Shown piece after piece: positions 51,421 to 60,440 of a DNA stretch of 64,000 nt. Origin of the DNA: Parvularcula sp038749595 (lineage in GTDB: Bacteria > Pseudomonadota > Alphaproteobacteria > Caulobacterales > Parvularculaceae); NCBI GenBank assembly GCA_038749595.1, contig JBCDHW010000006.1, forward strand, positions 155,176 through 219,175, written 5' to 3'. The position numbers and the translations under genes were made by a program. Positions within the stretch are counted from its first letter, which is position 1. Every line of letters starts with the position of its first letter. The notes beneath the pieces were generated by a model. The model made no database searches, had not been told where the DNA came from, and saw nothing but the letters and a program-made list of their open reading frames with translations.

Positions 51421-53088
51421 ATGCCCTACCGTCACCTGACCCTGACCGTTATTACTGGCCTCTTCTGCTGTATACCGATGAATGACGCAGCTGCACAACG
51501 AAGTGCTTTTGGCATCGATTGGGCGTGTGGATACGAGGAAGGCTCTGTCTTTATTGATAAAATAAAGAGAGCAGCCCAAGATGATCTCTCGTGCCTAGCT
51601 GGCGCAGGGTTTTGGGAGGAGGCGCTTCCGCGCATTGGTGGCCGGATGGACGAGCCGCGACAGCGCCTGCGCCAGCTCCTCGAACTTGTGCTGAATAATG
51701 ATCAGCAAGCCGAGGCTTTTTTCCTGGAGGAGGCCGCTTTGGGGGAAGATGAGGCGATCTTATGGCTGCTGATTGCGCGGGGCGAAGCGGGTTTGGCGGA
51801 GAGCAACCGGCGTACCCGGAACGTCGCAGTGAACTTCTTCATTTCACTGCCTCCATGGGTACGGGAAACGTACGCGGCGCGATTGGCGGATGCTCTGCTG
51901 GCTGAAGGTGACAACCGTGCGGCTTTGACGCTCGCGACCGCGCTGCGAACAATTGCGTTCCTCGATGACGAGAAAGCCCAGGCAGCGATGATCCGTGGAC
52001 GTGTTTTAGAACGTTATGGCACCGTGGATGAGGCCGTTGCCCTCTATCAGGAGGTCATCGAGATCGGGAACGATCGCCTGTCCGCTGAGGCGGAACTCCG
52101 GAAAGTCGCATTGATGTGGCGCTCGGGCTACTTGAAGACAGAGGAAGCGGTTGCTGTTTTACGCGAGCTCGTGACAGTGTGGCGCGGCGAGAATCTAGGC
52201 GCCGGCATCACGCTCGCCCTCGCGCGCGCCTACTATTTTGACCAACAACTCCCGCAAGCGTTGAGGCTCCTCGCTGGCGTAGCAGGGTCAAACGGCCCTG
52301 AAGACATCCGGCTGGAAGCTGAGCAGCGCATTAAGTCGATTGCGGAGGATCTTTTTGTTCGGAGACTCGATCCTGCAACGATCGGCGATCTCATGGATGT
52401 ATACGAATTTGTTCGGCCGATGATTGGTGATCAGACCCAATTTTGGATGGGAGATCTTAAGCTTAGCTCGGACCTTGTACGCGCAGGACTGATGGTGCGC
52501 GCCGAAGAACTCATGGAATTTGCAGACGCCAAGTCCGTAAACTCCGCTGGCGGAACACCTGCATTGATCGACGCGGCTGCGCTGATGGTCTCGTTTAAAG
52601 ACCGCGAACGTGCGCGAGAATTTCTTGACGCCGTTCCGCAGCAAGCTCTCGAAGGTGACGACCGCGCCGCGTTTGCACGCCTTCGCGCCCGCGCTCTTGA
52701 GATTGAAGACCTTGCCAGTTTGATCCGTCCAGGCGTTCGGCGAGACGTGCTCCGGATCATTGGAGAACGCGCGTGGCAAGAAGAAGCGTACGGATTATAT
52801 GCAAAAGCTAAGTCCTATTCAGACGAACCGGAGAGCTGGAAGGAACCGACGGCACAATACCTCGCGCTCGGTTCGCGGCTAGAGCGGGAAGATGCGCGTT
52901 TGAGCTCTGACCCGAGACTACGCGCATTATCATCAGCACCAAAACCTTCTGTTTACCACGCGGAAGACTTGCGTCCTTTGCTTGAACCGAGCGCGGAGGT
53001 TGCAGGCTTAGGCCTCACTTTAACCCAGATAGGGCAAGAGCTTGGAGAGAGCGACCCGGAACCTTCACTTCCTGCACCTGGGCGCTAA
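51421..53088 (+). CDS. Secreted TPR-type protein upstream of motA-motB (MotC-like position)
   Basis: A signal peptide (MPYRHLTLTVITGLFCCIPM) and about 530 residues of helical repeats (TPR-like: AEGDNRAALTLATALRTIAF, GTVDEAVALYQEVIEIGNDR, QQLPQALRLLAGVAGSN). No catalytic motif. It lies 20 bp upstream of motA. In rhizobia, the periplasmic protein MotC, folded by MotE, works with MotB; a MotE-like gene is present at 47109, so this protein could be the MotC counterpart. This is inference from location and architecture. Confidence 0.7.
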   Translation: MPYRHLTLTVITGLFCCIPMNDAAAQRSAFGIDWACGYEEGSVFIDKIKRAAQDDLSCLAGAGFWEEALPRIGGRMDEPRQRLRQLLELVLNNDQQAEAFFLEEAALGEDEAILWLLIARGEAGLAESNRRTRNVAVNFFISLPPWVRETYAARLADALLAEGDNRAALTLATALRTIAFLDDEKAQAAMIRGRVLERYGTVDEAVALYQEVIEIGNDRLSAEAELRKVALMWRSGYLKTEEAVAVLRELVTVWRGENLGAGITLALARAYYFDQQLPQALRLLAGVAGSNGPEDIRLEAEQRIKSIAEDLFVRRLDPATIGDLMDVYEFVRPMIGDQTQFWMGDLKLSSDLVRAGLMVRAEELMEFADAKSVNSAGGTPALIDAAALMVSFKDRERAREFLDAVPQQALEGDDRAAFARLRARALEIEDLASLIRPGVRRDVLRIIGERAWQEEAYGLYAKAKSYSDEPESWKEPTAQYLALGSRLEREDARLSSDPRLRALSSAPKPSVYHAEDLRPLLEPSAEVAGLGLTLTQIGQELGESDPEPSLPAPGR

Positions 53089-53108
53089 GGCGAGAAACGA
53101 GACATCCT

Positions 53109-53987
53109 ATGAAGTTCGGCGTCGGATTTATCATTGTCGTTGTGTCGGTCATCGGCGGCTATCTTGGCGTCGGCGGCAAGCTCGGGGTTTTGTGGCAACC
53201 CTATGAAATCGTGATCATTGTAGGATCAGCGATCGGTGCGTTCGTGATCTCAAACCCACGGCACGTGATCTTCGCGACAGGGTCCACACTGATGTCATCG
53301 ATCAAAGGCGATGCTCTGAACAATGACGATTATATCGAATTGCTCTCTCTTCTATTCACGATCTTTCGTGAGGGCAAAGCGAAAGGCGTGATGAGCCTCG
53401 AGAACGATATCGAACACCCCTACGAAAGTCAGATCTTCCAGAAATACCCCCGCGCACTTTCGCGGAAGCGCTCGATCGCCTTCATCTGCGACTATTTGCG
53501 CTTGATTTCTCTTGGTGCAGAGGATCCGAAGGAACTCGAAACGTTGATGGACGAGGAAATCCACACCATCACGAAGGACCTTAATCGTCCGGTTGCTGCA
53601 CTGAACTCCGTCGGCGAAGCTCTCCCGGCGTTTGGGATTGTGGCCGCGGTCTTGGGCATCATCAAAGCAATGGCGTACGTCAATCAGGCCACGGAGATTC
53701 TCGGCAAAATGATCGGCGGCGCGTTATGCGGAACGTTTTTGGGCGTCCTCCTTTCCTACTCGATCGTCATGCCGCTTGCATCACTGATGGCCACGCGGCG
53801 AGATGAGATGGTGAATTACTACGCATGCATCAAATCCGGCATGGTTGCGTTCCTACACGGCTATCCTCCTCAAATTGCAATTGAATATTCAAGAAAAGTT
53901 CTGTTCGACGAAGTCCAACCTTCGTTCGACGCCGTTGAAAAGGCCACGTCTGAAGCAATCCGCTCAGCCGCAGCCGACGCCGCCTAA
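53109..53987 (+). CDS. motA: Flagellar stator protein MotA
   Basis: Four membrane segments and the MotA/TolQ/ExbB-type channel region: FIIVVVSVIGGYLGVGGKLG, IVGSAIGAFVIS, ALPAFGIVAAVLGIIKAMAY with the conserved Pro, GALCGTFLGVLLSYSIVMPL. A cytoplasmic loop carries the charged residues that touch FliG (ALSRKRSIAFICDYLR). Length (292 aa) is normal. Followed after 21 bp by motB. Confidence 0.95.
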   Translation: MKFGVGFIIVVVSVIGGYLGVGGKLGVLWQPYEIVIIVGSAIGAFVISNPRHVIFATGSTLMSSIKGDALNNDDYIELLSLLFTIFREGKAKGVMSLENDIEHPYESQIFQKYPRALSRKRSIAFICDYLRLISLGAEDPKELETLMDEEIHTITKDLNRPVAALNSVGEALPAFGIVAAVLGIIKAMAYVNQATEILGKMIGGALCGTFLGVLLSYSIVMPLASLMATRRDEMVNYYACIKSGMVAFLHGYPPQIAIEYSRKVLFDEVQPSFDAVEKATSEAIRSAAADAA

Positions 53988-54008
53988 GGCAAAACGAGGA
54001 GATCGGTC

Positions 54009-54866
54009 GTGGCAAGTCGCGGGGGAGATGGCGAGGGAAACTCAGGCATTTGGAAAATGGTCTATGCGGACTTTACCACCGCAATGATGGCCTTTTTCCT
54101 CATCCTTTGGCTCGCCAATACGGCATCGGACGCAGAGCGAGACTTGCTCGCCGACTATTTCAACCCGATCTCAATTAGCCGAGATAAGTCGGGTACGGAG
54201 GGTGTTCTTTCCGGCAAAGCCAATGACGCGAGCGGCGTTCAAACGAACGACCGCGCCGAGAGCGAAGATCCGCTCCCGATGGGCTCCGCCATGCAGACAA
54301 TGACGGAAACCGGTCCGTCCAAGCTCGATGATATCTCCGTCGGGACTGGAGAAAGCGGAGCGGACGACGGTCTCGCCGCTCTTGAGCAAAAGCTTCGCGT
54401 TGCGTTCGAACAGCGGGTCGATCCGCTCGGTCTCAATGATGTGGTCTATGTCGAACGCCGCGACGACGCGGTGTACATCCAAATTCACGACGACGAGCTG
54501 TTCTCGATGTTCAACGTGGGGCAGTCCAACCTTACACCGCGTGCGGAGGAAATGTTCAAAGCACTCGGTGAAGTTCTTAGGACGATCCCAAACACAATTC
54601 GGATTCAAGGACATACGGACGCCAGTGGCTTCTCGAAAGGTACGCGGGGAAACTGGGAACTGTCATCTGAGCGCGCAAACGCCGCACGCAGAATAATGGA
54701 AAATGCCGGGCTTCAGCCAGATCGGATTGATGCTGTCGAAGGCCGCGGCGCGCGCGAGCTTTTCGTACCTGCACGTCCGGAGGATCCGAAGAACCGTCGC
54801 ATCTCCATCGCGGTTCAAGCCAACGTGTCGGATAGCGGCGACCTTCTCTTTGGGACATCGCGTTAA
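54009..54866 (+). CDS. motB: Flagellar stator protein MotB
   Basis: The plug and membrane helix contain the proton-carrying Asp in WKMVYADFTTAMMAFFLILW. The C-terminal OmpA-like domain binds peptidoglycan: LTPRAEEMFKALGEVLRTIP, GHTDASGF, LSSERANAARRIMENAG, and EDPKNRRISI. GTG start with GAGGAGATCGGTC in front. It forms the stator with MotA. Confidence 0.94.
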   Translation: MASRGGDGEGNSGIWKMVYADFTTAMMAFFLILWLANTASDAERDLLADYFNPISISRDKSGTEGVLSGKANDASGVQTNDRAESEDPLPMGSAMQTMTETGPSKLDDISVGTGESGADDGLAALEQKLRVAFEQRVDPLGLNDVVYVERRDDAVYIQIHDDELFSMFNVGQSNLTPRAEEMFKALGEVLRTIPNTIRIQGHTDASGFSKGTRGNWELSSERANAARRIMENAGLQPDRIDAVEGRGARELFVPARPEDPKNRRISIAVQANVSDSGDLLFGTSR

Positions 54867-54918
54867 CGCCGGTCAACACTGTCATTTTATTCCGGTTTAA
54901 TCGACCAAATGTAGGACG

Positions 54919-54959
54919 TCCTCAGAGAGGAGCATAACGCTCCGTAGACAGACTGAGGA
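54919..54959 (+). promoter_or_regulatory. Hairpin in the flgE leader that can hide the ribosome binding site
   Basis: TCCTCAG (54919-54925) is complementary to CTGAGGA (54953-54959), and inside lies GGAGC-ATAAC-GCTCC (54929-54943). The right arm contains GAGG, the ribosome binding site of flgE, 7 nt before the ATG. In the folded form the site would be masked. Regulation is inferred from pairing only. Confidence 0.5.
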
Positions 54960-54965
54960 AAAACC

Positions 54966-56294
54966 ATGTCGATTGGTAGCGCGCTTCAAACCGGCGTAAA
55001 CGGCCTTCGGGCGCAGAGCACTAAGCTCGCAGCAATCTCCGATAACATCGCCAATTCCTCTACTGTCGGCTACAAACGCGCGGACGCACAGTTCTCAACC
55101 CTCGTCGTTAATGACGGCAGTGATTCTCTGTACACTGCAGGCGGCGTTGCAACGACTGTCCGTACCGAGGTCTCGAAAGCAGGCACAATCACCGGAACCG
55201 CGAACAATACCGATCTTGCAGTGGCCGGCCGAGGTTTCTTTGCGGTGTCGAACACGGTCGACGGGAGCGGCGCCGCGCTAACCCGAGCAGGCTCATTTCG
55301 TCCAGACGAGTTCGGCAACCTCCGCAACGCTGGAGGCTACTTCCTTCAAGGTTTTGCTCTGAACCCAGATGGTACGTATACCAACGGTGCACCGAGTCTT
55401 ACGACTTTCGACTCCATGGAAACGATCAATATCGGCACGATCCAAGGCGCGGCGCGGCCCACAACCACCATCGGGTACGCGGGGAACCTTCCGGCTCAGG
55501 CCTCTCCAACCGCTGCAACGCCAATCGAGTATCAGACGAGTATTCAATACTTTGATGATCTCGGCGCGTCTCAAACACTGACACTCAACTGGTCCCAGGC
55601 CACAGCAAACAGTAACCTGTGGGACCTGCAGATTTACGATGGCAGCGTTGCGGCAGGTACACTGATTACCACCCTCGCAGGAATCGACTTCTCTGGTGCT
55701 GGCGGCTTTACGCCGGGCACGCCTGACTACCCCGCAGCCGCCCCGACTGCAGCGGCCCCCTATGGCATTGCGGGGTATTCCGAGACAGACGGCACGATTG
55801 ATATCGACTTGCCTGGACCAGCTGGCCCCGCGTCTCAGACGATCACAATCAATCTTGGGTCGCAGGGCGGACTTAACGGCATTACGCAGTTTGGCGGCGA
55901 TTTCACGCCACAAACTTCCGTAGACGGATCCGCACTTGGTGAGCTGCAGCAGATAGACATTGAAGAGGACGGTACGCTCGTTGCCATCTTCGACAATGGT
56001 GAAGTGCGTCCCGTGTTCCAAATTCCGCTTACGGATGTCATCAATCCGGAGGGCCTGACCGCAATTGACGGCAACGCATTCCTCCTATCTTCGACCTCGG
56101 GTGATCTCCGTGTCGCAATTGCTGGCGGAAACAACATCGGCACGATTACTTCCGGCGCTCTTGAGGGAGCAAACGTGGACGTTGCCGAGGAACTGACTTC
56201 TTTGATCGAAACTCAACGTGCTTACTCGTCGAACGCTACAGTTGTTCAGACTGCTGACGAAATGCTCGAAGAAGTCACACGGATCGGTCGATAA
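54966..56294 (+). CDS. flgE: Flagellar hook protein FlgE
   Basis: A 442-residue hook protein: SIGSALQTGVNGLRAQSTKL and AISDNIANSSTVGYKRADAQ at the start; EGANVDVAEELTSLIETQRA and YSSNATVVQTADEMLEEVTR at the end. The middle (TYDG-type strands, YTNGAPSLTTFDSMETINIG) is the exposed D1-D2 region. First gene of the unit flgE-flgK-flgL. Confidence 0.95.
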   Translation: MSIGSALQTGVNGLRAQSTKLAAISDNIANSSTVGYKRADAQFSTLVVNDGSDSLYTAGGVATTVRTEVSKAGTITGTANNTDLAVAGRGFFAVSNTVDGSGAALTRAGSFRPDEFGNLRNAGGYFLQGFALNPDGTYTNGAPSLTTFDSMETINIGTIQGAARPTTTIGYAGNLPAQASPTAATPIEYQTSIQYFDDLGASQTLTLNWSQATANSNLWDLQIYDGSVAAGTLITTLAGIDFSGAGGFTPGTPDYPAAAPTAAAPYGIAGYSETDGTIDIDLPGPAGPASQTITINLGSQGGLNGITQFGGDFTPQTSVDGSALGELQQIDIEEDGTLVAIFDNGEVRPVFQIPLTDVINPEGLTAIDGNAFLLSSTSGDLRVAIAGGNNIGTITSGALEGANVDVAEELTSLIETQRAYSSNATVVQTADEMLEEVTRIGR

Positions 56295-56316
56295 GGGCTA
56301 ACGCGGGGCAAACGTC

Positions 56317-57798
56317 ATGTCGCTAAGTGCTGCAATTTTCAACGCAAAGTCTGGGCTAACGTCAGTCCAAAGACAACTCGCGGGCGCATCCGACAACATC
56401 GCCAACGCGCGGACGCCTGGCTATGTCGCCAAAGAAGCGCGCGTAACTGCCCAAAATATTGCAGGTTTTGGCTCTGGCGTCGTTGCAGACGTTGTTAGAA
56501 GTCCCGTCGACTCGATCCTGCTGAGAGACGTCCGGCTCGAAGCGGCTCAGCTCGGCACACTCGACGTTCGGGCTGAGGCGACAGCCCGAGTGGCTGATGT
56601 GAGCGGCGATCCCGCCGACGAGCGCTCATTGGCTTTCGCGTTTACAACCTTGGAAACACGCTTCCAAGAATTGTTTGACCAGCCCGAACGGGCAGACCTT
56701 CAACGCCAGGTCGTCTTCGCAGCTCAAAACCTCGTGTCGAAATTCTCCGAAGTTGAGTCGGCAATTCAAGCGGCCCGGACTGAAGCCGATCTCCGCATAT
56801 CGGATGGTGTACGGACGGTAAATCAGGCGCTTCAGGGTATTGAAGACCTCAACCGTAAAGTCGCCGAAGGCCTAACGGGCGATATTGATATTTCCGGCGT
56901 GCTCGACGAACGGGACCGCCTCATTGATCTTGTTGCCGAGCAAATCGGAATCCGAACGTTTACCCGTGACCGCGGTGAAGTTGTCATCGCGACAACTGAA
57001 GGTGTGACACTCCTCGACGGAGAGGCGCGGGAGCTTGTCTTTAACCGTACAGCGGTCATTGACGCGTCGACCCCGGTGGGCACATTGTCAGGATTAGAGG
57101 TCGATGGTTTTGACATCTCGCCTCGGTCACCCCGTGGGCCTCAAGATCTCCGTACGGGGATGATTGCTGGAGCGTTCATTGCACGTGACCAAGATCTCGT
57201 CGGGTTTCAAAGCCAGCTTGATGCGCTCGCGAAGCAAACCGCTGTTTTGTTTCAAGAAACGGATGCCAGCCTCGCAACCGCAGTACCTGGTACGCCAGGT
57301 CTGTTCACAGGCTTTGGCGGCGCGGCCGTTGATCCGCTAGCGAATGCGACAGCGATTGTCGGCCTTGCTGGTCAGCTCGCTGTCAATCCACTCGCTGATC
57401 CGGATCAAGGTGGCGACAGCCGTCTCGTTCGAGACGGTCTGGCGGGTGTGGTCACGACACCGGGCGACAAAACACAAATTCAGGCGTGGCTCACAGGGCT
57501 TTCTAATACGCGAACTTTTGATCCGTCAGCGGACCTTACGGAGACAACGACGCTGCAGGGGTTCGCAAGCGAGTTGTCAGCTGGACTCCTCACCGATCGC
57601 GCCAATCTTGAAGGACTTGCCGATCGTTCACGGACGATTTTCGAAACGCTGGAGCTCCGGCGGTTCAACGAAAACGGCGTGAACGTCGACGAAGAGAGCG
57701 AAAAGCTGCTCGAGCTCGAGCAAGCCTACGCCGCAAACGCCCAGGTTATCAACATCGTTGCCCGCATGTTCGATGAACTGCTGGCGCGAATTGCCTAA
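56317..57798 (+). CDS. flgK: Flagellar hook-associated protein 1, FlgK
   Basis: A 493-residue junction protein: SLSAAIFNAKSGLTSVQRQL and ASDNIANARTPGYVAKEARV at the N-terminus; GVNVDEESEKLLELEQAYAA and NAQVINIVARMFDELLARI at the C-terminus. Helical D0/D1 parts flank a variable centre. It joins hook and filament together with FlgL. Confidence 0.94.
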   Translation: MSLSAAIFNAKSGLTSVQRQLAGASDNIANARTPGYVAKEARVTAQNIAGFGSGVVADVVRSPVDSILLRDVRLEAAQLGTLDVRAEATARVADVSGDPADERSLAFAFTTLETRFQELFDQPERADLQRQVVFAAQNLVSKFSEVESAIQAARTEADLRISDGVRTVNQALQGIEDLNRKVAEGLTGDIDISGVLDERDRLIDLVAEQIGIRTFTRDRGEVVIATTEGVTLLDGEARELVFNRTAVIDASTPVGTLSGLEVDGFDISPRSPRGPQDLRTGMIAGAFIARDQDLVGFQSQLDALAKQTAVLFQETDASLATAVPGTPGLFTGFGGAAVDPLANATAIVGLAGQLAVNPLADPDQGGDSRLVRDGLAGVVTTPGDKTQIQAWLTGLSNTRTFDPSADLTETTTLQGFASELSAGLLTDRANLEGLADRSRTIFETLELRRFNENGVNVDEESEKLLELEQAYAANAQVINIVARMFDELLARIA

Positions 57799-57812
57799 AA
57801 CGGGGGACCCAG

Positions 57813-58940
57813 ATGGTGAAACCGATCTCGACTTTTGGCCAAACAGCGTTCCGGAATTCGCAACTCCGTCGATTGGAGGGTGAGTTGGCAACGGCATCCC
57901 AAGAAATTGCGACTGGCAAGAAGGACGACATTGCAAAGGCAATTGGTTCCGAACTTGTCAGTCTCCAGACTATCCGTAATCAGTTCGGTGAGAACCAAGC
58001 CTATCTGAGGTCAATTAGCGTCTTTAAACAACGCGCTGACACTATGGATGGGTCCCTCGCCGAAATCGAAGACGCGGTGAACTCTCTCGTGAAGGTAGCT
58101 GCGATCAACGCCGCCTCGCCTCTCGAATCGGCTAGCACGGTTCAATTGGTTGCCAACAGTGCGATCGACCGGATCGTTGCCAGTCTCAACGTTGAGATCG
58201 GTGGCCGCTATCTCTTCGGCGGTGCGGAAGTTGAGAACCGTCCTGCGCAACCACGTGATGTTGGGAATTTGGGCGGGATCGCTCCTCAGGATTTGGTCAG
58301 TGAGGTGATTACCGGCACCACCGGTCTCGCCGGTTTTCCAACGACCGACTTAACAATCCCCGCAGACATCGTGGAGACCACGGAGTTGCTAGCACGTTTC
58401 GACGATGTTTTCCAAGGCGGCAACGCGGCTAATGTGAGCCCGGCTGTTCAGGAATACAGCTTCGAGAATACGTTCTATAATGGCGAATTGAGCGGTACAC
58501 TTATCGATATCCGCCTGCCTAATAACTCGTACCAACGCCAAACGAACGATGCGCTGATCCAGGGCCTTCGCGATGTTTTTCAGGGCGCTTATATTCTCGC
58601 GTCGGTGGAGCTCGATCAAATTACGGATGATGACGCCTATCAGCAATTGATGACCGGTGACGACATCGCAATCGCAGGTGCGCTCGATCTTCTCGCCGGC
58701 GGTTTGGCAACAATCCAACGTGCACGTACGGATCTTGGCTTGCGGTACCAGCAGGTTGAAGCGTCGGAACAGGCAACGCTGACGCAAAACGCGTTGTTTA
58801 ACAATCAGATCGTTGATCTTGAGAATGCTGATCCGTTTGAGACCCAAACGCGATTTCTCAACATCGAGAAGCAACTCGAAGCGAGCTATGCAGCTTCAAG
58901 CCGTGTACTGAGCTTAAGCCTCTTTAACTTTATCCGCTAA
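57813..58940 (+). CDS. flgL: Flagellar hook-associated protein 3, FlgL
   Basis: Starts like a short flagellin (MVKPISTFGQTAFRNSQLRR, LEGELATASQEIATGKKDDI) and ends with the C-terminal helix (LEASYAASSRVLSLSLFNFI). The region IDRIVASLNVEIGGRYLFGG is typical of FlgL. It lies 14 bp after flgK. Length (375 aa) is normal. Confidence 0.9.
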   Translation: MVKPISTFGQTAFRNSQLRRLEGELATASQEIATGKKDDIAKAIGSELVSLQTIRNQFGENQAYLRSISVFKQRADTMDGSLAEIEDAVNSLVKVAAINAASPLESASTVQLVANSAIDRIVASLNVEIGGRYLFGGAEVENRPAQPRDVGNLGGIAPQDLVSEVITGTTGLAGFPTTDLTIPADIVETTELLARFDDVFQGGNAANVSPAVQEYSFENTFYNGELSGTLIDIRLPNNSYQRQTNDALIQGLRDVFQGAYILASVELDQITDDDAYQQLMTGDDIAIAGALDLLAGGLATIQRARTDLGLRYQQVEASEQATLTQNALFNNQIVDLENADPFETQTRFLNIEKQLEASYAASSRVLSLSLFNFIR

Positions 58941-58984
58941 GGCGCGAGAGACCACCCCCACCCACCATTTCGCGCTGCGGAAGC

Positions 58985-59020
58985 CCCCCACGGTTGAGTT
59001 TTACCAGGCGGGTTTTTTTA
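58985..59020 (+). terminator. Probable terminator after flgL
   Basis: CCCCCC and GGCGGG can pair with one mismatch around a 17-nt loop, followed by a run of T (GGGTTTTTTTA). It lies 45 bp after the flgL stop and just before the convergent small gene at 59023. Confidence 0.5.
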
Positions 59021-59022
59021 TT

Positions 59023-59415
59023 CTAATCAGATATACGCAGCAGTCGGATCGTCGAAGCTTCCCCTAAGAGAAGCAGCTGAGGTGTCAGCGACTCCTCACC
59101 AAAAGCGAGCATCAACACATCGCGGTATCCCCGCTGATTCCGACCGTACCAACTCCAACCAACCCGCTGTCCAACGAAGGGGTAATCCTTATCAATACGA
59201 TGCTCGAAGTCAGCGCTGGGCTGATTGAGGCCTCGCCTTGCCCACAGGCAAATCTGGTCCGTGCTGTCATCCACCCATACAGAGAGCAATCCTCTGTTCG
59301 TCCGTAACCGGAGGGCATCGCATATATTCTTTGCGTAGACGGACTCTTCCTCTCGGTACACTGAGATACTCGAGACGAATGCGCCATGAATGATGCGGTG
59401 ATTGTCGTCGTCCAT
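59023..59415 (-). CDS. Small hypothetical protein (130 aa)
   Basis: A mixed alpha/beta protein with aromatic strands (LLSVWVDDSTDQICLWARRG, GQRVGWSWYGRNQRGYRDVL, QLLLLGEASTIRLLRIS). I recognise only a general DUF6334-like pattern (WVDDSTDQI), which gives no function. It lies between flgL (convergent) and the FtcR-like gene, whose terminator at 59425-59460 separates them. It may be a flagellar accessory protein or unrelated. Confidence 0.6.
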   Translation of the reverse strand: MDDDNHRIIHGAFVSSISVYREEESVYAKNICDALRLRTNRGLLSVWVDDSTDQICLWARRGLNQPSADFEHRIDKDYPFVGQRVGWSWYGRNQRGYRDVLMLAFGEESLTPQLLLLGEASTIRLLRISD

Positions 59416-59424
59416 TCCTCAATG

Positions 59425-59460
59425 AAATAAAAAACCCGCCCTCTTGGCAAGGGCGGGTTT
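59425..59460 (-). terminator. Intrinsic terminator of the FtcR-like gene
   Basis: On the minus strand AACCCGCCC-TTGCCAAGA-GGGCGGGTT is followed by TTTTATTT, a perfect 9-bp stem with T-tract, 27 bp after the stop of the regulator at 59487. A/T flanks on the other side could serve plus-strand transcripts as well. Confidence 0.92.
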
Positions 59461-59486
59461 CAGTCTACCTATTGAGGAGCTTGTCG

Positions 59487-60236
59487 TTATGCGGCGGCGC
59501 TTTTCTTTGGTGCTGCGAGCGCCTTACGGCCACCGCCACCGAGGCGCTGAACCACTGTATTTTCAGGCTTATCCATCTTGTAGCCGCGGCAGTAAACGGT
59601 TTCGATGAATTGTTGACCGTCGGTCGCGTCGGCGAGCTTTTTGCGCAGCTTACAGATGTAAACGTCGATCACTTTGTCGAACGGCTCGCAGTCCATCGAT
59701 CCGTAGACAGCAGAATAAACGCTCTCTTTGGAGACTACGCGCCCAACGTTCTGGGCGAGGTAGGAAAAGATCGCATGTTCACGGTGTGAGAGCTTAATGC
59801 GCTTGCCCTGCACCTCGGGGTCCCGACCGTCGTAGAAAATCGTCAGCTTACCCAACTTAAATGCGGTCGAAGCTTTCCCGAGCAAACGCCGAGAACGGGC
59901 GAGGATCCGCGCTTTCAATTCCGACGCATTGAAAGGTTTGATGACAAAATCATCCGCACCGGCACTGAACGCTTGAATAGCCAGCTGGGGGTTTTTCACC
60001 TCCGACAGGAGAATGATCGGCGTGTCGCCGCAGCCCGTCCGCAGCGCTTCGATGAGCGCGCACGGATTGTCCACCGTTCCCACCAAGATCCCCGCGTAAT
60101 GCGTGAGATCTTTCCCTGCAACGACGTCCAATTCTTCCGTAGTCGACAGAACGTCCACATCAATTTGGGAGGTTTTGCACCGTGAGACGAGTGCCTCAGC
60201 AATGATCGTGTTCGGTTCTAACAGGATAATCCGCAT
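59487..60236 (-). CDS. CtrA/FtcR-type flagellar response regulator with a degenerate receiver
   Basis: OmpR-type, 249 aa. N-terminal receiver (1-115) has the fold (FSAGADDFVIKPF with Lys100) but not the chemistry: the acidic pair reads EPN (residues 7-9) and the phospho-Asp position reads GILVGTV, so Asp is replaced by Gly. The DNA-binding domain has IFYDGRDPEVQGKRIKLSHR, then SAVYGSMDCEPFDKVIDVYI and CKLRKKL, close to CtrA and to the flagellar regulators FtcR/Rem. The ATG at 60236 has AGAGAGAGC. It should control flagellar genes without phosphorylation. An Ala/Lys/Pro tail ends the protein. Confidence 0.82.
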   Translation of the reverse strand: MRIILLEPNTIIAEALVSRCKTSQIDVDVLSTTEELDVVAGKDLTHYAGILVGTVDNPCALIEALRTGCGDTPIILLSEVKNPQLAIQAFSAGADDFVIKPFNASELKARILARSRRLLGKASTAFKLGKLTIFYDGRDPEVQGKRIKLSHREHAIFSYLAQNVGRVVSKESVYSAVYGSMDCEPFDKVIDVYICKLRKKLADATDGQQFIETVYCRGYKMDKPENTVVQRLGGGGRKALAAPKKSAAA

Positions 60237-60382
60237 GCTCTCTCTACCGTTATGTGCCGCCCATTTGCCCTGGGGCGGTGCGCTGCATTCGGGTTTGTCC
60301 CGACGCTTCGCCTGCTCAGCTTTGGGACAAAAGAGCAAAGAAAGAGTCACCAAGGGATTCAGAATTTCTTTGCGATTGAAAG

Positions 60383-60400
60383 TGTTAGGGAAGACTAACA
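60383..60400. promoter_or_regulatory. Inverted repeat between the FtcR-like gene and flgI
   Basis: TGTTAG-GGAAGA-CTAACA, a perfect 6-bp inverted repeat in the divergent region. It may be an operator for the FtcR-like regulator (autoregulation) or for flgI. Position is the only argument. Confidence 0.45.
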
Positions 60401-60440
60401 GAGTCTAAACAGAGCCTGCTTTAAACCCTGTTTCACGCCA

